A stretch of DNA of 64,000 bases from Bacteroidota bacterium (GTDB taxonomy: Bacteria > Bacteroidota > Bacteroidia > Bacteroidales > JAAUTT01): assembly GCA_021779665.1 (NCBI GenBank), contig JAJYAG010000005.1, forward strand, positions 20,035-84,034, in the 5' to 3' direction. The translations under genes were made by a program, and so were the position numbers. Below are positions 49,088 through 57,694 of this stretch, one piece after another; within the stretch, counting starts at the first letter, position 1; each line of letters opens with the position of its first letter. The notes beneath the pieces were generated by a model. The model saw nothing but the letters and a program-made list of their open reading frames with translations, did not search any database and was not told the origin of the DNA.

Positions 49088-50533
49088 TTAAAATGCCTTT
49101 AAAGTTTCAAAAAGGAAATCCCAGAATTTCTGCACGGTGGGGATATTCACTTTTTCATCGGGTGAGTGAGGATGACGGATAGTCGGACCAAACGAAACCA
49201 TATCCATACCAGGATATTTATCTCCAATAATACCACATTCCAATCCAGCATGAATAACTTTTACCTCGGGTTTTTTACCAAACTTCGACTGATAAACTTC
49301 CTGCATGGTAAGCAAGATAGGTGAATTAACATTGGGCTTCCATCCGGGATAATCGCCATCGTGTTTAACAGTTGCTCCGCTGAGTTCGAAAACAGATGTC
49401 ATGGCATTTGCAAGGTCAGCTTTGGCCGAATCAACTGAACTGCGAAGCAGACACATCAGTTCGGCTTCGGTTTCTTTTAGCTTCACAATGGCAAGATTAG
49501 TCGATGTTTCCACAACTTCAGGCATCTCGGCAATCATGCGGATGGCGCCATTGGGTATCACATATATACAGTTCAGGAGATTAGCCTGCGATTTTTTCTC
49601 CAGTGCCTGTTTCGGCATATCAGCAGGTTCCGCATTAAATAGCAGATCGGTTTCTACTGAACCCAGTTCTATTTTCAGGATTTCGCCATAAGCAACAACT
49701 TCCTTCCCGAATTTAGCTGCATCCCCTTCAGCAACAACAACCACGGCGAACGATTCGCGAGGTATGGCGTTTCGCAGGGTTCCACCTTCAAGTGTAGCTA
49801 TCCGGACATCCATTGCACGTGTGGCCTTCCAGAGGAAACGGTTCATCAGTTTATTGGCATTGCCACGCCCCAGATTGATGTCCAATCCAGAGTGACCACC
49901 TTTGAGACCAGTGAGATTTAATTTAAAAGCCTTATAATTACCTGACACAGCTTCCCATTTCACAGGAATGCGGGCTGAAGTATTCAAACCGCCGGCACAG
50001 CCAATATACAACTCACCTTCATCTTCCGAGTCGAGATTGATCATGGTTTTGCCTTTCAAAGCACTGGGATCAAGGTTGAATGCGCCAGTCATGCCGGTCT
50101 CTTCGTCGATGGTGAGTAACACTTCCAATGGGCCATGTACAAGATCTTTAGCCTGAAGCACGGCCATGGCGGCTGCTACACCAATTCCATTATCGGAACC
50201 AAGAGTTGTGCCTTTGGCTTTTACCCATTCACCATCCACATAAGCCTGAATGGGATCGGTTTCAAAGTTATGCACTGTGGCAGAATTTTTCTGTGGAACC
50301 ATATCCACATGCGCCTGCAGAATTACCGGCTTGGCATTTTCCTTGCCAGGAGTGGCCGGCTTGCGGATAATTACATTCCCAATTGGGTCTTTGTAATATT
50401 CCAGACCGTGACTCTTTGCAAAATCGATCACATATTGAACTACCTTTTCTTCGTGTTTCGAAGGACGAGGTATACTGCATAAATCAGCAAAAACTGACCA
50501 TAAAGGTTTAGGAGATAATTCTTTTAAGTTCAT
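49088..50533 (-). CDS. pepD: aminoacyl-histidine dipeptidase
   Basis: FADLCSIPRPSKHEEKVVQYV; LQAHVDMVPQKN; TLGSDNGIGVAAAMAVL. Confidence 0.9.
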   Translation of the reverse strand: MNLKELSPKPLWSVFADLCSIPRPSKHEEKVVQYVIDFAKSHGLEYYKDPIGNVIIRKPATPGKENAKPVILQAHVDMVPQKNSATVHNFETDPIQAYVDGEWVKAKGTTLGSDNGIGVAAAMAVLQAKDLVHGPLEVLLTIDEETGMTGAFNLDPSALKGKTMINLDSEDEGELYIGCAGGLNTSARIPVKWEAVSGNYKAFKLNLTGLKGGHSGLDINLGRGNANKLMNRFLWKATRAMDVRIATLEGGTLRNAIPRESFAVVVVAEGDAAKFGKEVVAYGEILKIELGSVETDLLFNAEPADMPKQALEKKSQANLLNCIYVIPNGAIRMIAEMPEVVETSTNLAIVKLKETEAELMCLLRSSVDSAKADLANAMTSVFELSGATVKHDGDYPGWKPNVNSPILLTMQEVYQSKFGKKPEVKVIHAGLECGIIGDKYPGMDMVSFGPTIRHPHSPDEKVNIPTVQKFWDFLFETLKAF

Positions 50534-50895
50534 TGTTTTTCCTCCGTGAAATTTATAAAATGACTTTTGTATAATTCGGTGATAAATTTGGCGGCTCGTT
50601 CTTCAAGATTTTGAAGATTGCCGGAATTGGGGATATCGAGCTTAACAGCATCGCAAATTGCCTGAACTGATTTAACCCCATCCACATGCTTCCAAACCTG
50701 GGACCCAATTACATCAAGCTTAATATGAATATCTTCTGATTTGGTTTTAGGAACAAGCCACTTCGAGAAAAAAGGCTTTTTGAATTTGGGTAAATTCAGG
50801 GTGATCAGTCCGTCCTTTTCGCTGTAAGTTTTAATTACACGAAAAGGAACCATATCGAGGATGTTTTTCTCTGATTTCTTTTTAAATACGGGCAT
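50530..50895 (-). CDS. PqqD family protein
   Basis: DVIGSQVWKHVDGVKSVQAICDAV. Confidence 0.75.
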   Translation of the reverse strand: MPVFKKKSEKNILDMVPFRVIKTYSEKDGLITLNLPKFKKPFFSKWLVPKTKSEDIHIKLDVIGSQVWKHVDGVKSVQAICDAVKLDIPNSGNLQNLEERAAKFITELYKSHFINFTEEKQ

Positions 50896-50951
50896 GACAA
50901 AGCTTTGAAGTACAATAATACGTATTTTTACCCGAAACAAAGCTGACATTT

Positions 50952-51329
50952 ATGGGTATGATCGATACTCAAAACAGAAAACTCAAGGTATTTGTTCTGG
51001 GCGGGTTTACTTTGCTGGCTATCGGGTGGGCATTAATGCCCCAGAACATAGTTTTTAATTCAGAAGGTGTTTGCCTGCATTACAGGTGGTTCGGAGTACA
51101 GTGTCCTTTCTGCGGCCTTTTACGGGCGGGATACGAAATGCTTCACCTCAGATTATATGAAACATGGCATTACAATCCTTTGATATTCTATGTTGGCTGG
51201 CTTTACACTTTGGAATGGGGAACTTTTTTAAATTATCAGGCAATCTTCAGTTTACGGAAGATAAGCTGGTGGATAGGATTGGGATTGACAGTTACAATCT
51301 ATGTATTAAGAATTTGGAATCAGGTTTAA
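50952..51329 (+). CDS. DUF2752 family membrane protein
   Basis: FGVQCPFCGLLRAGYEMLHLRLYETWHYNPL. Confidence 0.85.
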   Translation: MGMIDTQNRKLKVFVLGGFTLLAIGWALMPQNIVFNSEGVCLHYRWFGVQCPFCGLLRAGYEMLHLRLYETWHYNPLIFYVGWLYTLEWGTFLNYQAIFSLRKISWWIGLGLTVTIYVLRIWNQV

Positions 51330-51369
51330 GAAATCGAAAGTCCATGGAGCTCAGACGGCTGCTAAATCC

Positions 51370-52290
51370 TTATTGCATCCAGCTTCTGACACTTTCCAGT
51401 TTTTGGTCCATTGGCATGCTTCCTTCCAGCCAATGAATATCGAAGCCATTGCGCTCCATCCGGCGGAACCATGTCATCTGTCGCTTTGCAAACTGGTGGA
51501 TGGCAGTATTAAGCAGCCGGAACATTTCGTCGTATTTTAATTCGCCTGTAAGATAAAGAGTCAGATACTTGTACTCTAACCCATAATACACGAGCTGGTC
51601 GGGCGTGAGGCCACTCTGCAGTAAATCATCAACTTCTTTGATCATTCCCGAGCTCAGCCGCTGCTTTAACCGCATGGTGATGCGCTCGCGCTCCTCGTTA
51701 CGGGGAAAACGAACACCTACCAGCAGTGGCTTAATCTCCGGATAGTCTTTAATTTTATAAGCATGGTTCTTGTAATATTCAGCAATTTCGACGGCGCGGA
51801 TGGCTCTTTTATGGGTGTCAACATCGCTTGTATTATGCAGCGAATGATAGCCGGCGAGTATTTCGGTAAGTTCTTCGAGCGATTTAGGTTCAAGCTCCTT
51901 TCTCAAAGCTTCGTTTACCGGAACCTGTATAAGCTGATAACCCTGAATAGCAGATTCAATATATAAACCCGACCCTCCGCATAAAACCGGCCACTTGCCT
52001 TCAGCCTGCAGCTTTTCAAAAACAACGGTAAAATCCTTTTGGTATTCATAAATATTATATTGGTAACCGGCTGGTTTTATATCAATCAAGTGATAAGGAA
52101 CATCAAAGCCATCTACCTGATAATCCTGATAGTCCTTCCCGGTTCCGAGGTCCAGACCCCGATAGACCTGCCGGCTATCGGCGCTGATAACCTCCCCTCC
52201 AATTTCCTTTGCCAACCCTGCTGCCAGAGCTGTTTTACCAGATGCAGTCGGTCCCAGAATTACAATCAGATTATATTTTGAGCTGTTCAT
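51370..52290 (-). CDS. miaA: tRNA dimethylallyltransferase
   Basis: VILGPTASGKTALAAGLAKEIGGEVISADSRQVYRGLDLGTGK. Confidence 0.95.
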   Translation of the reverse strand: MNSSKYNLIVILGPTASGKTALAAGLAKEIGGEVISADSRQVYRGLDLGTGKDYQDYQVDGFDVPYHLIDIKPAGYQYNIYEYQKDFTVVFEKLQAEGKWPVLCGGSGLYIESAIQGYQLIQVPVNEALRKELEPKSLEELTEILAGYHSLHNTSDVDTHKRAIRAVEIAEYYKNHAYKIKDYPEIKPLLVGVRFPRNEERERITMRLKQRLSSGMIKEVDDLLQSGLTPDQLVYYGLEYKYLTLYLTGELKYDEMFRLLNTAIHQFAKRQMTWFRRMERNGFDIHWLEGSMPMDQKLESVRSWMQ

Positions 52291-52406
52291 TACAATTTCA
52301 ATATCAAATTACAATATTGTTTCAAAATAACACATTTTCGGGTTTTCAAATTCCTGTACTTTCAATTTTTCTTACTTTTGTTCGATTAAAAAATTTAACC
52401 CTTAAA

Positions 52407-52991
52407 ATGAATTTTAACTTTTTTTTTAACAGGGCAAAAAATCTGATATTAAAACCCCAGGAAGAATGGGTTCGAATAGAAGCTGAAACATTTTCAAAGA
52501 AAGAAATTGTGAAGAGCTATGTTGTTCCGTTTGTTATCCTTATTGCTGTTTGTTCAATTATTGGTTCCTCGCTTTTATCAATAGACTCATATTCCATTAG
52601 CATTATTCTCACCAAAGTAATTGTTACAGCTTTCCTTTTTATTGGAGGGGTTTATCTGTCGGCTCTTATTATAAACGAACTTACCACCAGTTTTTCAATT
52701 CCGAGGAATACCGATGCAACCTTCAAATTGGTAGCATACTCGTTTACCTCCTTTTTTATAGCCATGTGCCTGGTGAGTCTTTTGCCCGATCTGCCGGTTT
52801 TAGTGATTTTAGGATTTCATTCAGTTTATCTTTTCTGGCTTGGAGCCACTACCGTGCTGAAAGTATCCGAAGCAAGCAAGACAGGTTTCGTGATCGTGTC
52901 ATTTTTGATCATTATTGGCATTTATGCCATCTTAAGTTTAATAGTTGGTACAATAGTGGCAGGAATGCTCTATATTTCCAGCCCTTTGTAG
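52407..52991 (+). CDS. Yip1 family membrane protein
   Basis: NFFFNRAKNLILKPQEEWVRIEAE; multiple TM helices. Confidence 0.85.
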   Translation: MNFNFFFNRAKNLILKPQEEWVRIEAETFSKKEIVKSYVVPFVILIAVCSIIGSSLLSIDSYSISIILTKVIVTAFLFIGGVYLSALIINELTTSFSIPRNTDATFKLVAYSFTSFFIAMCLVSLLPDLPVLVILGFHSVYLFWLGATTVLKVSEASKTGFVIVSFLIIIGIYAILSLIVGTIVAGMLYISSPL

Positions 52992-53006
52992 ATTTTAATC
53001 TGAATT

Positions 53007-53465
53007 ATGATAAAGCAGGAAAAACAGGTAAATATCAGGAATAAAAAGGCGTCGCACGATTTTGAGTTTTTGGAGAAATTTGTTGCCGGAATTCAATTGA
53101 GCGGAACCGAAATTAAATCGATTCGACTGGGGAAAGCAAGCCTTGTGGACTGTTTTTGTTATTTCCATAATGGGGAGTTGTTTGTAAAAAATATGCACGT
53201 TGCCGAATATTATTGGGGAAATCTGAACAATCACGACCCTAAACGCGACCGGAAACTTCTTCTTACAAAGAAAGAACTCGATAAACTTTTCCGTCGCTCT
53301 CAGGAAAAAGGACTGACTATTGTTGCATTCCACCTGTTTTTGAACGAAAAAGGTTTAGCCAAGCTTGAAATTGCATTAGCCAAAGGAAAAAAAGAATTCG
53401 ACAAACGAGAGGATTTGAAACATAAAGAGGCTAAAAGGGAAATGGACAGGGCGATGAAGAGGTAG
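53007..53465 (+). CDS. smpB: SsrA-binding protein
   Basis: [37 protein letters not shown]. Confidence 0.95.
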   Translation: MIKQEKQVNIRNKKASHDFEFLEKFVAGIQLSGTEIKSIRLGKASLVDCFCYFHNGELFVKNMHVAEYYWGNLNNHDPKRDRKLLLTKKELDKLFRRSQEKGLTIVAFHLFLNEKGLAKLEIALAKGKKEFDKREDLKHKEAKREMDRAMKR

Positions 53466-53512
53466 TTGTTAGTCGTAAGTAGTAAGTAGTAAATAGTAAG
53501 CAGTAGTAAGAT
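53466..53512. repeat. degenerate 7-bp tandem repeat (TAGTAAG)n
   Basis: TTGTTAG TCGTAAG TAGTAAG TAGTAAA TAGTAAG CAGTAGT AAG. Confidence 0.85.
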
Positions 53513-53528
53513 AATAAATAAAAAAAAA

Positions 53529-53558
53529 GCCGTCAGTTAAGATCTGGCGGCTCTTTTT
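53529..53558. terminator. bidirectional Rho-independent terminator
   Basis: A-run, GCCGTCAG-TTAAGAT-CTGGCGGC, T-run. Confidence 0.8.
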
Positions 53559-53572
53559 TATTGAGTTCTGTA

Positions 53573-54940
53573 TTACTGAGCGAAGAAGAAATCGTTCAGC
53601 TCGTAAATATCCTTAGCTGATTTCAGATCCGGTGAGCCATCGAAAAACTCATCGATGGCATCGAGTAATTCATCAAATGATATATATCCATCGTTATCCC
53701 TATCCAGCCGCTTATAACGCTGCGGAATCGGAATACCGCTCTTGCCCATATTGTATCGCATTCGTGCACGCTGCATCATCAAAAACGATTCGACCTCCGA
53801 CCGGCTAATAGCCTGGCGCGATGCCAATTCTTCCCCAAGTTTGTCGGCATTAATTTCAACACCATTTGCATCAACCATCGCTTTCAGTCGGGTATTTGGC
53901 TCCTTATCAGCATAATTGGGCACACCATCCTTGTCATCATCAAAAGGACAGCCTACCGAGTCAACATCCAAACCGGCGGGATGATTCAAACATTTGTCAA
54001 TAATATCGGCTTTACCATCAAAGTCGTTATCTTCAACCAAAGTATAGTCAAAGCTGTCAACTTCAGCGAAAAGTTTTTGAACGGTGATTGTCTTGTCACT
54101 TGTAAATAAGTCAAAATGAAAGGAAACGAATGTATGTCCAAACATATCGTTCAGCTTATTGCCCTTTATACCAGTGGTGGCCTTACTGCTGATATTATCA
54201 ATATTATCAGTGAATGTATAGTGGAACGAATGTCCCAACCGCATTATCACACGGTCGGAGACTTTAAAATCCAATCCGACTTCCAGAGGAACGGCAAAAG
54301 TACTTTGGTTATAACTACCTAATCCATAAAGATTAAGGTCGCGTAAATCGGTTTCATAAATATAATCACGGGTGATAATTTTACCTGCGCCGTCGCGGAT
54401 AGTTCCATCGGGCATATAGTTGTAACTCAGTTTCTCACCGCTAACAGTATAAGTTAAATCCGACTTGGAATTGAACTGAACATTTTCAATCCCCAAAGAA
54501 ATATAAGGGGTTACAAGCGACCCCGGCTTAATAAAAGGTTGAAAATCGTAATGGAGGTTAATGCCAAAAGTTGTCAGGTCGGTCCGGAAGTTAAGGTTTT
54601 TAGCAGGTTCGGGAGAAACTTTAACACCAGCCATTTGACCGAACATAAGGGCAAAATTAGCTCTGAAATAATGTTTGGAATCCAGAAAGGTAGAAACATT
54701 AATTTTGTAAGCTGGAGTTCCCATCAGCGGATTGAATTTTTTACTTCGCACCTCGCCCAGAAAATTAACAAAGCCATAACCAAATCCAATCACAGGACGG
54801 TAAACAACATTTTCGTTATCAACTTCCTGTTTTAAAAGAGATTCGTAATATTCTTCGTCGGGATCCTGTGCAAAAAGCCGGAAAGGAACCAGCAGGAACA
54901 GTAAAAGAATTCCAATACGGGTAAAAGCAGATAAGTTCAT
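53573..54940 (-). CDS. outer-membrane protein with Asp-rich Ca-binding repeats and C-terminal EF-hand
   Basis: DNDFDGKADIIDKCLNHPAGLDVDSVGCPFDDDKDGVPNYADKEP; DRDNDGYISFDELLDAI. Confidence 0.75.
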   Translation of the reverse strand: MNLSAFTRIGILLLFLLVPFRLFAQDPDEEYYESLLKQEVDNENVVYRPVIGFGYGFVNFLGEVRSKKFNPLMGTPAYKINVSTFLDSKHYFRANFALMFGQMAGVKVSPEPAKNLNFRTDLTTFGINLHYDFQPFIKPGSLVTPYISLGIENVQFNSKSDLTYTVSGEKLSYNYMPDGTIRDGAGKIITRDYIYETDLRDLNLYGLGSYNQSTFAVPLEVGLDFKVSDRVIMRLGHSFHYTFTDNIDNISSKATTGIKGNKLNDMFGHTFVSFHFDLFTSDKTITVQKLFAEVDSFDYTLVEDNDFDGKADIIDKCLNHPAGLDVDSVGCPFDDDKDGVPNYADKEPNTRLKAMVDANGVEINADKLGEELASRQAISRSEVESFLMMQRARMRYNMGKSGIPIPQRYKRLDRDNDGYISFDELLDAIDEFFDGSPDLKSAKDIYELNDFFFAQ

Positions 54941-54947
54941 AACCTGT

Positions 54948-56369
54948 TTATTTTATCCATTTCTGATTGGTAACCATAAGCGCTTCCTGAATGGTAATTC
55001 TGCTACCTTCGTTATATGCCGAAACAAAAGCGTCGGTAATAGGGGTTGTATTCCAGAGATGCACCCTGTAATCGCGTGCCTCTTTATAAGCTGTAAAAGA
55101 TCCGACTGAATACTTTATCCAACCATTATGATCTTCTTTTGCGATCGACTTTTCGAGTTTAAATTTACCAAAATACGACTTAACATCCACAGGTTTATGT
55201 CCGGCAGCTATCTGAACCCTGAAATAAATTCCACTGCTGCCCGGGCTGAATGATTCATTTTGCTCCACTGCATCAGTCTTTTTAGTTTCAACAGTTTTGT
55301 TATTCTGAGCAACAACAACATCATTTTTAACTGGCTCTTTTACTACATTTTTAGGAGTGTCAACCGGCATTTTGTTAGCTGAAGCTGTGCTAGTCGCCAA
55401 ATCTTTCTGGTTAGAAGGAATTGTTGTATTAGAAGATGCAACCGGCCCTTTTGCATCAGGACGCAGTAAAGCTGCAAGTTCCTCGGGTTTAACACTGGTT
55501 AAATCAGCGTCTTTTTCGAAAACATCAACGCTCTGGGTTTTGTCATCAACAATATAAGAAAAAGCGCCTTTGATGCTCATAGCTGTAGCTTGAGGATCGA
55601 CTCCGTTAACAGGAACAAGTTTGTAACTTACAACAAAATAAGGCTCGGCAGGCAAGCTCATCCACAAAAATTTAGCCTTTCCATCCTTAAATGTAAAAAT
55701 ACCATCGCGGCTGTTGATGTTGAGTGCCGTAAATCCTTTAGGTACATTCTCTTCAATCTTGGCAAACTTCTGAAGTTTTTCCTTATTTACAAGCAGGTTT
55801 ACCACATACTCATTCTGGCCATCAACCCACTGGGGTTTCTGACGAACACAGGCTATCATTCCATAATTTGTTGAGGCAATTCCTGCGGGCATTTCCTTAC
55901 CATAATCGTTTACGTCGACCAGCATTGCCGGATTAACATTAGGCGAGGGTACTATGGTGAGTAACTGGGGAGTCACTTCAACTGACTGCCGTTCATTTTC
56001 GTTGATATACGAAAACTTGCCGGTAAGATTAACAGAACCCTTTAATCTTTCGTCGCAGGTAATTTTATAACTTATTTCGATGTTTTCTTCATCAGGAAGT
56101 TTAAGCCAAATGAACCGGACTTTCTGATCTTTAAACGTGAAGTCGGCGTTGGAAGTACTAACCGAAGCAGCCGAAAATCCGGCAGGCAGCTCCTGCTGAA
56201 AACGGCAAAATCCGCCAATATCTTTCTTTTTAAGTGAAATCTTGACCAACAGTTCAGTTCCTGCATTTATTTTAGGAGCCACATCCATTGTAAGTGAAAC
56301 ATCTCCCTGAAACAAGGAGCCTACAAATAGTGACACCAAAATATAAATCGCTGTAATTAAGCGTATCAT
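54948..56369 (-). CDS. exported protein, two repeated adhesion-like domains and SPOR-like C-terminus
   Basis: Internal repeat (KISLKKKDIGGFCRFQQELPAGFSA / NKEKLQKFAKIEENVPKGFTA); FRVQIAAGHKPVDVKSYFG... Confidence 0.7.
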   Translation of the reverse strand: MIRLITAIYILVSLFVGSLFQGDVSLTMDVAPKINAGTELLVKISLKKKDIGGFCRFQQELPAGFSAASVSTSNADFTFKDQKVRFIWLKLPDEENIEISYKITCDERLKGSVNLTGKFSYINENERQSVEVTPQLLTIVPSPNVNPAMLVDVNDYGKEMPAGIASTNYGMIACVRQKPQWVDGQNEYVVNLLVNKEKLQKFAKIEENVPKGFTALNINSRDGIFTFKDGKAKFLWMSLPAEPYFVVSYKLVPVNGVDPQATAMSIKGAFSYIVDDKTQSVDVFEKDADLTSVKPEELAALLRPDAKGPVASSNTTIPSNQKDLATSTASANKMPVDTPKNVVKEPVKNDVVVAQNNKTVETKKTDAVEQNESFSPGSSGIYFRVQIAAGHKPVDVKSYFGKFKLEKSIAKEDHNGWIKYSVGSFTAYKEARDYRVHLWNTTPITDAFVSAYNEGSRITIQEALMVTNQKWIK

Positions 56370-56480
56370 GATCGGGTCTCTTTAGCTGAATTGTTCACAA
56401 ATTCAAAATAATTACAAAATATATTAATCTTTTCAATAATCACCTTCAACTGTTAATAACTATCCGATTTGTTAATATCA

Positions 56481-57191
56481 CTAGAAATTAGGACTTAATA
56501 AATATTTCGAATAGAAGTTATTAATTATCTCAACCGCTTCATCCGGATCGTCAACAAGATGAAACAAATCCATGTCGTCGGAGTGAATGCACTTATTCTC
56601 TTCAAGCATGGTCTTTTTAATCCAGTCAATCAAACCTTTCCAATATTCGGTTCCAATTAAAACTATCGGGAAACGGCCAATTTTCTCAGTCTGGATGAGT
56701 GTCAGAGCTTCAAAAAGCTCATCGAACGTACCGAAGCCTCCTGGAAGTACAACAAAACCCTGCGCATATTTCATAAACATGGTTTTGCGAACAAAAAAAT
56801 AATCGAAAGTGATTAGCTTGTCGTGGTCTATAAACAGGTTGGCATTTTGCTCGTACGGTAAGGCTATATTAATTCCAACCGAGCGGCCCTGGCCGCGTTT
56901 TGCTCCGAGGTTTGCAGCTTCCATAATTCCTGGGCCGCCGCCGGTTATGATTCCATAACCAAACTGGGTCAGTTTAAAAGCAACCTCTTCTGCCAGTTTA
57001 TAATAAGCACTGTCCGAGGTTAAACGGGCAGATCCGAATATCGATACACAAGGTCCAATACGTGAAAGCTTTTCATATCCTTCTACAAATTCTGCCATTA
57101 TTTTAAAAATCCGCCAGGAATCTTCCGATTTTATCTCATTCCAGGTTTTCTCCTGAAATGCATTCCTGATTTTCTCCTCACTGGTCGACAT
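56481..57191 (-). CDS. LOG family (TIGR00730-like) protein
   Basis: SIFGSARL; GGGPGIMEAANLGAKRGQGRSVGINI; PGGFGTFDELFE. Confidence 0.95.
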   Translation of the reverse strand: MSTSEEKIRNAFQEKTWNEIKSEDSWRIFKIMAEFVEGYEKLSRIGPCVSIFGSARLTSDSAYYKLAEEVAFKLTQFGYGIITGGGPGIMEAANLGAKRGQGRSVGINIALPYEQNANLFIDHDKLITFDYFFVRKTMFMKYAQGFVVLPGGFGTFDELFEALTLIQTEKIGRFPIVLIGTEYWKGLIDWIKKTMLEENKCIHSDDMDLFHLVDDPDEAVEIINNFYSKYLLSPNF

Positions 57192-57694
57192 GTAAAATTC
57201 CTTTATTTTTTGAGTTAAATTTATTGAATGTTGTTGTATACGTGAGTAAATGCGAGAATGTTATGACTTTGAGCTGTATTTGCTGATCAAATTACCTTTA
57301 TATATTTAATTATAAATGAAATAATTACACAACACACAAGTCATTTTTGCTTGCAATCACTATATTTTCCAGCGCAAATTAAGCTAATTTGGAAGAATTA
57401 AATCATTAGTGACCGATTAAAAAATATGAGATTTCGCCATATAGTAGAAAGGACAAGTTATTTCTAATGCGAATGGGTCGACAATACTAAAATAAAAATA
57501 TACTATTTCGACTTGTGAAATATTGCAGGATCCGGAACATCGAAGCGTAGTCCAGGCTGAGACAAAAGCCATTAATAGAATTGTGGTTATAACTCCTTGT
57601 CGCAGGCCTAGGTTTAAGCCTGAAGACGTGCAGCTTGAAACTTCAACTTAGAAGTTATTCAACTCTTAACTCGTATTTCTAACAAAAAGAAAAA

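Noticed and set aside
57192-57694. 500-bp gap between the LOG-family gene and uvrA
   Set aside because: Only weak inverted repeats (AGGC..GCCT) and no supportable gene or RNA
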